Part shown: positions 1 through 6,977 of the stretch, one piece after another
How positions within the stretch are numbered: position 1 is the first letter of the stretch
Layout of the letters: each line of letters starts with the position of its first letter
Origin: Anaerolineales bacterium
GTDB taxonomy: Bacteria; Chloroflexota; Anaerolineae; Anaerolineales; Villigracilaceae
DNA length: 15,434 nt
Assembly (NCBI GenBank): GCA_025938055.1
Contig: JAICQC010000059.1
Coordinates: 1 to 15,434 of the forward strand
Direction: 5' to 3'
Notes under the pieces: model-generated
Database searches by the model: none
What the model was told of the DNA's origin: nothing
Seen by the model: the letters and a program-made list of their open reading frames with translations, nothing else
Translations under genes and position numbers: made by a program

Positions 1-594
1 ATCTCCGCGCCTGAGATAGTTCGGTCACTCACAGACGAAAACGGAAATTTCTTTAAGCTTGCTCAGTTGACACAGCAGTTTACGAATCTGGATGTAGATG
101 AAGTAAAAGCCGAATGGCGCGCCCAGATCGAAGCCTTTATCAAGGCAGCCGGACGCAAGCCCACGCATCTTGATTCACACCATCATTCATCGTACTTCTC
201 CCCGGGTCTCTTCCGCAGCATGCTGCAACTGGCAAACGAGTATAAGTGCGCAATCCGTTTCCCGTTTCGTGATGACGCTTCGAGAGAACTGGAGGAGACT
301 AATAAACAGGTTCCCGGTCTGGTGAAGGAATTCAATCCGCCTCGCCCTGACCGTTTCGTCGTGGATTTCTATGACGAGCGCGCGACGCATGAAGAGTTGT
401 TGAGCATCATCAACAGCGTTGGTGATGGGACCACTGAGATCATGTGCCATCCTGGGTATGCAGACGAGGCGTTCGCAAAAGAGTCCGTTTACAACTATCA
501 ACGCGATAGAGAGTTGAAAATCCTGACAGACGCGTCCATCCGCGAAGCCATCCAGGCGAATGGAATTGAACTGATCACGTTCGCTGAGTTGTAA
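1..594 (+). CDS. YdjC/ChbG-family carbohydrate deacetylase, 5'-truncated
   Basis: The reading frame is open from base 1 to a TAA at 592-594, so 197 codons are visible and the N-terminus lies outside the window. Members of this family (E. coli ChbG, Thermus YdjC homologue) are metal-dependent enzymes that remove acetyl groups from acetylated oligosaccharides such as diacetylchitobiose. The motif HLDSHHH (bases 166-186) supplies a metal-binding histidine, and the C-terminal CHPGYAD motif (445-465) supplies the conserved late histidine. The expected N-terminal Asp-Asp motif is missing only because of the cut. The TTG at 67 is internal and is not a believable start. The gene is followed by a 103-base gap before the first glucosidase, so it may or may not share a transcript with it. 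Family assignment is firm; the substrate is unknown and need not be chitobiose, since the downstream genes act on beta-glucosides. Confidence 0.85.
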   Translation: MSAPEIVRSLTDENGNFFKLAQLTQQFTNLDVDEVKAEWRAQIEAFIKAAGRKPTHLDSHHHSSYFSPGLFRSMLQLANEYKCAIRFPFRDDASRELEETNKQVPGLVKEFNPPRPDRFVVDFYDERATHEELLSIINSVGDGTTEIMCHPGYADEAFAKESVYNYQRDRELKILTDASIREAIQANGIELITFAEL

Positions 595-697
595 CACCTT
601 TTCACACCGAGAGCGCCCATAGTCACAAATAAACATAGTGAGGAATAAATTATTTTTCCTTCAGCTATCTCACAACTTCACTTTTCAAAGGAAAGCC
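595..697 (+). promoter_or_regulatory. AT-rich intergenic leader, possible promoter for the glycosidase operon
   Basis: This 103-base gap is clearly more AT-rich than the coding DNA around it. A weak sigma-70-like pair can be drawn: GTCACA (622-627) and TAAATT (646-651) with an 18-base spacer, each matching four of six consensus positions. A small AT-rich inverted repeat (641-660, stem AGGAA/TTCCT with an ATTA loop) overlaps the putative -10. It lacks the GC-rich stem of an intrinsic terminator. This is the largest gap in the window and the most natural place for transcription to start, but the promoter elements are poor matches and remain a guess. Confidence 0.25.
688..692 (+). promoter_or_regulatory. 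Shine-Dalgarno that fixes the GH3 start at 698
   Basis: AAGGA at 688-692 lies 5 bases before the ATG at 698. The frame is also open upstream to a GTG at 638, which would add 20 residues with no similarity to glycoside hydrolases. The family-typical opening [19 protein letters not shown] begins right after the 698 ATG, so both signals agree on 698. Confidence 0.6.
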
Positions 698-3340
698 ATG
701 TCTCGTGTTGATGAACTCCTGCAACGAATGACGATCGAAGAAAAGATCTCCATGCTTGCCGGCGCGGATCTGTGGCACAGCGTGGAAGTGCCGCGCCTGG
801 GAATTCCCCAGTTCAGAGTGACCGATGGTCCCAATGGCGCACGCGGTTCATGGGGCAGTATGAGTGCATCCTCTGTTGCCACACCAGTTGGGATCGCCCT
901 GGGCGCAACCTGGAATCCCCACATCGTGGAAAAAGTTGGCAATGTGCTTGGCGATGAGCTCAAAGCCAAGGGCGCGCACATCCTGCTTGCCCCTACCGTC
1001 AACATTCACCGTACACCCATCGCAGGACGCAATTTCGAGTGTTATTCCGAAGACCCATTTCTGAGCGGCGTGCTGGCGTCCGCCTACATCAATGGCATCC
1101 AGAGCAAGGGTGTCGGCGCGTGCATTAAACATTTCGTTGCCAACGACCAGGAATACGAACGTTTCTCGATCAGTGCCGAGGTGGATGAACGCACGCTGCG
1201 CGAGATTTACCTCGAACCGTTCCGCATCGCGATCCGTAATTCGAACCCGTGGGCCGTGATGTCTGCGTACAACCGCGTAAACGGGACCTACGCCTGCGAG
1301 AATGACCATACCCTGCTGGAGATCCTCAAAGGCGAATGGAAATATGATGGCATCGTTATGTCCGATTGGTTCGGCACCTACGACCGAGAGGTCCCCAACA
1401 GCGGGCTCGATCTCGAAATGCCCGGCACGGCGCGCTGGATGTCTGAGGAGCACGTCAAACGCGCGCTCGATGATGGTCCTCTGACGGAGGAGGCGCTCGA
1501 CGATAAGGTCCACCGCCTGTTGTGTGTGCTCGAAAAAGCCGGGTTGTTCGTGAATCCAGAACCGCAGCCTGAGCGCGCCGAGAACAAGCCCCAGCATCGC
1601 CGCATCATCCGGGAGGCGGCGCGTGAGGCAATCGTCCTGCTCAAGAACGACGGAACGCTTCCTCTCAAGAAGTCCGTTAGGTCCATCGCCGTGATCGGTC
1701 CCTACGCAGCGACCGCGCAAATCCTCGGTGGTGGCAGTTCGTCGGTCACACCGCATTATGCGGTCTCGCCATTCGAGGGAATCAAAAACCGTGCCGGCGA
1801 TAAGATCCGGGTCGAGACTGTCCCTGGCTGCCACATCTACAAGTCCATGCCAGCTCCGGCACCCGAGACTCTGTCCACAGCAGATGGACGCCGTGGGCTA
1901 CGCCTCAGCCTGTTTAACGGGACCGAGCTTGCTGGCGAACCCGCGTACACGGATGTCACTACGCGCGTCCAGCACGGCTGGTTCGAAAGCACTGTTCCAA
2001 ATGTAAATCAGGAATCCTTCTCGTTGTGTATGGAGGGATTCTTTACCCCGAAGGAAAGCGGGGTCCATACGCTTGCTTTGGGCGCAGTCGGATGGGGCAA
2101 GCTCTATCTCGATGGGAAACTCGTCATCGACCACTCCTCCGACACGGATATGGCAAAACAACTTACTGCCGATCTGAATCTGGAAGGTGGTAAAGCCTAT
2201 CCCATCAAACTCGAATATTACTGGAAAGGCAACCCGCGCTGGCGTTCTGTTGCGCTCGGTCATCAGCCGCCGCAGCCAAAGGACCTGATCGCCGAAGCCG
2301 TCAAGCTCGCCAGGAAAGCTGATGTCGTTGTTCTGGTCGCAGGCTTGAACGGTGAATGGGAATCGGAGGGCTTCGACCGGGTGGACATGAAACTGCCTGG
2401 TGCGCAGAATGAACTCATCGAACGTGTCGCCAAAGCCAACAAGAACACCATTGTCGTTTTAAATGTTGGATCTCCAGTCGAAATGCCGTGGATCAACAAA
2501 GTCCCAACGGTGCTGCAGCTCTGGTACAACAGCCAGGAGCAGGGTAATGCGCTGGCAGACATTCTGTTCGGCGATGTGACTCCGTCGGGCAAACTCCCCA
2601 CTACCTTTCCGGTGCGGCTGCAGGACAACCCGGCATACATCAATTATCCGGGAGAGAATGGGAACGTACGTTACGGCGAAGGGATATTCGTCGGCTACCG
2701 TTATTACGATAAAAAGCAGATCGAGCCACTCTTCCCCTTCGGTCATGGGCTTTCCTACACAAGTTTCAAATACAGCAATTTGCGCCTGAGCCCGAAGTCG
2801 CTGACGCCCAACGAATTGCTCAAAGTCCGGGTGGATGTGACCAATACCGGCAAAGTAACAGGCAAGGAAGTGGTCCAACTATACGTTCGTGATGTTAAGT
2901 CCACGGTGGCGCGGCCCGAGAAGGAACTCAAAGCCTTTGTGAAAGTGGAACTCGCGCCCAAACAGACCCGCACCGTGACATTTACTCTGGACCGCGAGGC
3001 ATTCTGGTACTTCAATGTGGTGAAGAATGCCTGGACGACCGAGCCGGGGGAGTTCGAGATCCTGGTCGGCTCGTCAAGCCGGGACATTCGTTTGACAGAG
3101 ACATTTTCACTTCTGCCCGAGCCGCGCGCTTCGCGGCTGCACACCGGGCTGACCGTTCAAACCCTGCTTGACGATCCCCATGGTCGCGCCATCCTCTCCA
3201 AACACATCGGCGGATTTCTGCTCATGGCAGATATGAGCATGGCGAGGGATATGACCCTCGAGCAGATCGCAACCAACCACCCGACCTTTCTTTCCGCCGC
3301 GCTGCTCGCCAGGATCGGTGATGAACTGGCAAAGGTGTAG
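698..3340 (+). CDS. GH3 beta-glucosidase with PA14 insertion, cytoplasmic
   Basis: The 880-residue protein is a family 3 glycoside hydrolase, expected to release glucose from the non-reducing end of cellobiose and other beta-glucosides with retention of configuration. Order of parts: a TIM-barrel domain (about 1-290) with [10 protein letters not shown], the substrate-binding KHFVANDQE stretch, and the nucleophile Asp223 in MSDWFG; an alpha/beta sandwich interrupted by a PA14 domain (about 397-525); the Glu in ESEGFDR (residues 555-561, probably Glu557) as acid/base; and a fibronectin-III-like domain (about 706-806, VVQLYVRD). This is the architecture of Kluyveromyces BglI. In that enzyme PA14 shapes the active-site rim and favours short substrates. 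A tail of about 75 residues follows the Fn3-like domain. There is no signal peptide, so it should act inside the cell. The ATG at 698 has a good ribosome site; the GTG at 638 is rejected. Family is certain; the exact sugar is inferred. Confidence 0.95.
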   Translation: MSRVDELLQRMTIEEKISMLAGADLWHSVEVPRLGIPQFRVTDGPNGARGSWGSMSASSVATPVGIALGATWNPHIVEKVGNVLGDELKAKGAHILLAPTVNIHRTPIAGRNFECYSEDPFLSGVLASAYINGIQSKGVGACIKHFVANDQEYERFSISAEVDERTLREIYLEPFRIAIRNSNPWAVMSAYNRVNGTYACENDHTLLEILKGEWKYDGIVMSDWFGTYDREVPNSGLDLEMPGTARWMSEEHVKRALDDGPLTEEALDDKVHRLLCVLEKAGLFVNPEPQPERAENKPQHRRIIREAAREAIVLLKNDGTLPLKKSVRSIAVIGPYAATAQILGGGSSSVTPHYAVSPFEGIKNRAGDKIRVETVPGCHIYKSMPAPAPETLSTADGRRGLRLSLFNGTELAGEPAYTDVTTRVQHGWFESTVPNVNQESFSLCMEGFFTPKESGVHTLALGAVGWGKLYLDGKLVIDHSSDTDMAKQLTADLNLEGGKAYPIKLEYYWKGNPRWRSVALGHQPPQPKDLIAEAVKLARKADVVVLVAGLNGEWESEGFDRVDMKLPGAQNELIERVAKANKNTIVVLNVGSPVEMPWINKVPTVLQLWYNSQEQGNALADILFGDVTPSGKLPTTFPVRLQDNPAYINYPGENGNVRYGEGIFVGYRYYDKKQIEPLFPFGHGLSYTSFKYSNLRLSPKSLTPNELLKVRVDVTNTGKVTGKEVVQLYVRDVKSTVARPEKELKAFVKVELAPKQTRTVTFTLDREAFWYFNVVKNAWTTEPGEFEILVGSSSRDIRLTETFSLLPEPRASRLHTGLTVQTLLDDPHGRAILSKHIGGFLLMADMSMARDMTLEQIATNHPTFLSAALLARIGDELAKV

Positions 3341-3345
3341 GATTG

Positions 3346-3385
3346 GGCTGTGTAGGCAAGGGCATCTGCCTTTCCCTACACAGCC
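3346..3385 (+). repeat. 40-base near-perfect hairpin between GH3 and GH94
   Basis: Bases 3346-3363 pair with 3368-3385 around an ATCT loop. The outer 11 pairs (GGCTGTGTAGG with CCTACACAGCC) are perfect. One C-C mismatch follows, then six more pairs including one G-U. No T-run follows, so it is not a standard intrinsic terminator. It starts five bases after the GH3 stop and ends 23 bases before the GH94 start. Possible roles are an mRNA stabiliser or differential-expression element, an attenuator, or one copy of a dispersed palindromic repeat. Short intergenic palindromes with GTAGG...CCTAC arms are, to my recollection, frequent in Chloroflexota, but I cannot test copy number here. Confidence 0.85.
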
Positions 3386-3408
3386 TTCCTACGGAAATGG
3401 ACCCATCT

Positions 3409-5907
3409 ATGAAATTTGGCTACTTCGATGATACACAACGTGAATATGTTATTACCCGTCCGGACACTCCCCTGCCCTGGATCAACTACCTAGGGTGTGA
3501 AGCCTACTTTGGTCTGATCTCAAATACGGCTGGCGGTTACTCTTTCTACAAGGACGCCCGTCTGCGCCGCCTGACGCGTTACCGCTATAACAATGCCCCG
3601 CTCGATATGGGCGGACGTTATCTTTACCTCCGCGAGAACAGCACTGGCAGCTACTGGTCCCCGACGTGGATGCCGACGCGCGTAAAACTTGACGAATATG
3701 AGTGCCGTCATGGGCAAGGTTATACGATCATCACGTCCAAATTCAACGGGATTCGATCCAACTCCCGTTACTTCGTCCCGCTGGGAGAGAGCCTGGAGAT
3801 CTGGCAGGTAACCCTGACCAATGAGAATGAGGCTGACGTAGATTTGAGCCTGTTCTCAGCGATCGAGTTCTGCCTGTGGGACGCAAACGACGACGCCACC
3901 AACTTTCAGCGCAACTACTCTGTTGGACAGGTGGAGGTTGTCGACGATGTGATTTATCACAAGACCGAGTATCGCGAGCGCCGCGATCACTTCGCCTACT
4001 TCGCCTGTTCCGAACAGCCAGCCGGATTCGACACAGTCCGCGATGAGTTTCTCGGACCCTATCGCGGCTGGAACGAACCAGCTGCCGTGGAGAGTGGCAG
4101 CTCATGTAACTCTGTCGCTCATGGCTGGCAGCCGATAGGTTCTCATCATGTAAAAGTGCATCTCAAGCCAGGGGAGCAGAGAGAGGTCATCTTCGTCCTT
4201 GGCTACCACGAAAATCCAAAAGATGATAAGTTTGACCCGCCCGGGTCACAAGTCATCAATAAGCGGACGGTGAAGCCGGTCATCCAGAAGTATCTACAGT
4301 GCGAGAATGCCAATAAAGCCTTCGAGCAGCTGCGCGAGTACTGGACCATGCTGCTGGGCAAACTGCAGGTATCCACGCCCGATGAACATACAGATCGTAT
4401 GGTCAACATCTGGAATGCATACCAGTGTATGGTGACGTTCAATATGAGCCGCTCGGCTTCATACTTCGAGAGCGGAATTGGACGCGGCATGGGCTTCCGC
4501 GATTCGAACCAGGATCTGCTTGGTTTCGTCCACATGATCCCCGAGCGTGCGCGTGAACGTATTTTGGACATCGCTGCCACGCAGTTGAAGAACGGCGGCG
4601 CATTCCACCAGTATCAGCCGCTGACCAAGCGCGGCAATAATGATGTAGGCTCAGGCTTCAACGATGACCCCGCCTGGCTCGTGTTGGGCGTTGCTGCCTA
4701 CATCAAGGAAAGCGGCGATTGGTCCATTTTGGATGAGCCGGTGCAGTATGAAAACGAGCCAGGGAGTGAAAGCCCGCTATATGAACATTTGCAGCGCTCC
4801 ATCCAGTACACACTCGACCGCCTTGGACCGAACGGACTCCCGCTCATCGGACGCGCCGACTGGAACGACTGCCTGAACCTGAACTGTTTCTCCGATACGC
4901 CGGGGCAGTCCTTCCAAACGACAACGAACAAAGATGGCAAAGTGGCAGAAAGTGTGTTCATCGCCGGGCTGTTTGTGCTGGCTTGCCAGGAAATGGCTGG
5001 CATTACAAGAAAGTTGAAGGAAGAAAGAGGCGATTCTTTCGTCTTGCATCTATCTTCCAACGATTATCTCAAGTTCGCGAAGGATATGGAGGCCACGGTC
5101 TGGGCGGCAGGCTGGGATGGCGAATGGTTCCGGCGTGCCTATGACGATTTTGGTCGCGCGCTTGGTTCCAGGGAAAATGCAGAGGGGCAGATATTTATCG
5201 AGCCGCAAGGGATCTGCGTCATGGCTGGACTCGGTGTTGACGCCGCGCCACGCCCATTCGGGCAGCACGGCAGTGGCAATGCACTGAAAGCACTCAATTC
5301 GGTAAGCGAACAGCTTGCCACCCCGCACGGAATCGTTTTGCAGCAGCCTGCGTTTAGTCAGTACTATTTGCATCTGGGCGAGATCTCCTCGTATCCGCCG
5401 GGCTATAAGGAGAATGCGGGCATCTTCTGCCATAACAACCCGTGGATCATGATCGCCGAGACCGTGGTGGGACGCGGGGATAAGGCGTTCGACTACTACA
5501 AACGCATCAATCCGTCTGCGCGCGAAGAGATTAGTGAACTGCACAAATGCGAGCCCTACGTCTACGCCCAGATGATCGCCGGTAGGGATGCCGTGACCCA
5601 TGGGGAAGCCAAGAACTCCTGGCTCACCGGCACCGCTGCCTGGAATTATGTCGCGATCACCCAGCACATCCTGGGCATTCGTCCCACCTTCGAGGGTCTG
5701 GAAGTAAAGCCGGTCATCCCGTCAGACTGGAGCGGCTTCGAAGCAATCCGCAGTTTCCAGGGCGTCCGCTACGAGATCAAGGTCGAGCGCGCAGGTTCGG
5801 GCAACCAGGTCTCGCTGGAGGTGGATGGCAATTCTATTGAAGGAACGCTCATCCCACTGCCAAAGGATAATACTCAAACAGTAAAGGTCAAGGCTGTCAT
5901 TCAATAA
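3409..5907 (+). CDS. cbpA: GH94 cellobiose phosphorylase
   Basis: The 832-residue cytoplasmic enzyme should convert cellobiose plus phosphate to alpha-glucose-1-phosphate and glucose, saving one ATP per disaccharide. The sequence closely follows known cellobiose phosphorylases over its whole length, from [15 protein letters not shown] and the WINYLG...[20 protein letters not shown]-terminal region to the C-terminal sandwich. The general acid is Asp487 in [12 protein letters not shown], which lines up with Asp490 of the Cellulomonas gilvus enzyme. Phosphate-site elements are His675 in IFCHNNPW and T740-G741 in [10 protein letters not shown]. The substrate-pocket segment [14 protein letters not shown] is intact. 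I chose the ATG at 3409 because family members begin MKFG; an in-frame ATG at 3397 would add four residues. The frame also reads back through the hairpin to a TTG at 3343, which is not credible. The stop overlaps the next start by one base (TAATG). Specificity for cellobiose rather than chitobiose is by overall similarity. Confidence 0.93.
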   Translation: MKFGYFDDTQREYVITRPDTPLPWINYLGCEAYFGLISNTAGGYSFYKDARLRRLTRYRYNNAPLDMGGRYLYLRENSTGSYWSPTWMPTRVKLDEYECRHGQGYTIITSKFNGIRSNSRYFVPLGESLEIWQVTLTNENEADVDLSLFSAIEFCLWDANDDATNFQRNYSVGQVEVVDDVIYHKTEYRERRDHFAYFACSEQPAGFDTVRDEFLGPYRGWNEPAAVESGSSCNSVAHGWQPIGSHHVKVHLKPGEQREVIFVLGYHENPKDDKFDPPGSQVINKRTVKPVIQKYLQCENANKAFEQLREYWTMLLGKLQVSTPDEHTDRMVNIWNAYQCMVTFNMSRSASYFESGIGRGMGFRDSNQDLLGFVHMIPERARERILDIAATQLKNGGAFHQYQPLTKRGNNDVGSGFNDDPAWLVLGVAAYIKESGDWSILDEPVQYENEPGSESPLYEHLQRSIQYTLDRLGPNGLPLIGRADWNDCLNLNCFSDTPGQSFQTTTNKDGKVAESVFIAGLFVLACQEMAGITRKLKEERGDSFVLHLSSNDYLKFAKDMEATVWAAGWDGEWFRRAYDDFGRALGSRENAEGQIFIEPQGICVMAGLGVDAAPRPFGQHGSGNALKALNSVSEQLATPHGIVLQQPAFSQYYLHLGEISSYPPGYKENAGIFCHNNPWIMIAETVVGRGDKAFDYYKRINPSAREEISELHKCEPYVYAQMIAGRDAVTHGEAKNSWLTGTAAWNYVAITQHILGIRPTFEGLEVKPVIPSDWSGFEAIRSFQGVRYEIKVERAGSGNQVSLEVDGNSIEGTLIPLPKDNTQTVKVKAVIQ

Positions 5908-6977
5908 TGAAAAGAAGATTTCTCATTGTATTCCTTGCTCTCGCACTGACTCTGGCGGGCTGCGGCAGTGAGCAGCTCATTAGTGAAGCAACGCCCACGC
6001 CTTTCCCCACGCCGGTGCGACCCACGTTCACGGTTCAGCGCGGCGATATTACGGTGGAAGCCCGGTTGAATGGGCGCGTCGTGCCGCTGGCACTCGACAG
6101 CGTGTTTTTTCAGATCAGCGGGCAGGTTCGGGAAGTCTATGCAAACGTGAACGACGTGGTGACCGAAGGACAACTGCTGGCTGAACTGGCAGAAGCGCAG
6201 GAATTGAAGGCACAGGCAGATGAAACACGCCGTACCATTCGGCGTGCGCAGATCGATCTGGAAATTGCCCAGTTAACCCTTGAACAGTACCAATCCCAGG
6301 GACGTTCTGACACAGAGATCAAGATCCAGGAATTGCAGGTTGAGCTGGCGCAGATGAGACTCGACGAGGTGCTCCAGAGTCTCGGCATCGACCCGGATTC
6401 AGCCGTACTCGATGAGCTCGATGCCCAGGTGGCACAGGCGCGGGTCTTTGCCCCGGCAGATGGCACAATCATCTCAGCGGTCAATGTGGGGCGCAACATT
6501 AACCCTTCAACACCGGCATTCGTGCTGGGCGACCCCAATCAGCTCGAAGTGGTCGCGGATATCAATCCCAGCACCGGCGATGAGGAAGTGCGGGAGATGT
6601 TCGAAGGAATGTCTGTGACTGTCAGACCAGATGCCAATGCCGATGTGGAATTGACCGGCACGATCCGCCAGCTGCCTTCGCCCTACGGAACGGGCGCCAG
6701 CGACGAAAGCGTCGTCCACATCGTGCTGGACGAATCGCCCTCTGCCAGCACCTACCAGAGCGGCGACAAAGTTACCGTGAACGTCCTGCTTGCCAGCAAG
6801 GAGGACGTGCTCTGGCTGCCGCCGGATGCCATCCGCTCGGCGGGTGGGCGTACGTTCGTCATCATCAACAGCGAAACAGGACCGCAGCGCGTGGATGTGG
6901 AAATCGGCTTGCAAACCCGTGACATGATCGAGATTGTGTCCGGTCTTGAGGAAGGTCAGGTTGTCGTCGGTCCATGA
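5907..6977 (+). CDS. Periplasmic-adaptor / membrane-fusion lipoprotein (HlyD/MacA-like)
   Basis: This 356-residue protein is the adaptor of the ABC system encoded by the next three genes. Residues 1-19 form a lipoprotein signal (KRR, hydrophobic core, lipobox LAGC with Cys19), so it should be anchored outside the membrane by lipid. A Thr/Pro linker (TPTPFPTPVRPTF) leads into the first half of a biotinyl-lipoyl domain (about 44-92, SGQVREVYANVNDVVTEGQ). Next come a Glu/Gln-rich coiled-coil hairpin (about 93-160), the second lipoyl half (about 178-205, FAPADGTIISAVNVG), and beta-barrel and membrane-proximal domains ending in EGQVVVGP. The coiled coil is short, as in adaptors that need no outer-membrane channel. 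It starts inside the GH94 stop codon and ends with ATGA over the permease start, so translation is coupled on both sides. Class is clear; the transported substrate is not shown. Confidence 0.88.
   Translation: MKRRFLIVFLALALTLAGCGSEQLISEATPTPFPTPVRPTFTVQRGDITVEARLNGRVVPLALDSVFFQISGQVREVYANVNDVVTEGQLLAELAEAQELKAQADETRRTIRRAQIDLEIAQLTLEQYQSQGRSDTEIKIQELQVELAQMRLDEVLQSLGIDPDSAVLDELDAQVAQARVFAPADGTIISAVNVGRNINPSTPAFVLGDPNQLEVVADINPSTGDEEVREMFEGMSVTVRPDANADVELTGTIRQLPSPYGTGASDESVVHIVLDESPSASTYQSGDKVTVNVLLASKEDVLWLPPDAIRSAGGRTFVIINSETGPQRVDVEIGLQTRDMIEIVSGLEEGQVVVGP

Noticed and set aside
641..660. Small inverted repeat as a terminator for the deacetylase gene
   Set aside because: The stem is AT-rich with a mismatch and would be too unstable for intrinsic termination, although T residues follow.
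848..1834. Long antisense open frame (328 residues) across the GH3 gene
   Set aside because: It lies wholly opposite a clear GH3 coding region, has no recognisable domain or ribosome site, and its composition is that of a shadow frame.
3343..3408. N-terminal extension of the phosphorylase from the TTG at 3343
   Set aside because: It would translate the hairpin, gives 22 residues unlike any GH94 protein, and family members begin at the MKFG encoded at 3409.
5050..5667. Antisense open frame of 205 residues within the GH94 gene
   Set aside because: It is a mirror of the strongly conserved phosphorylase C-terminal region and has no domain of its own.
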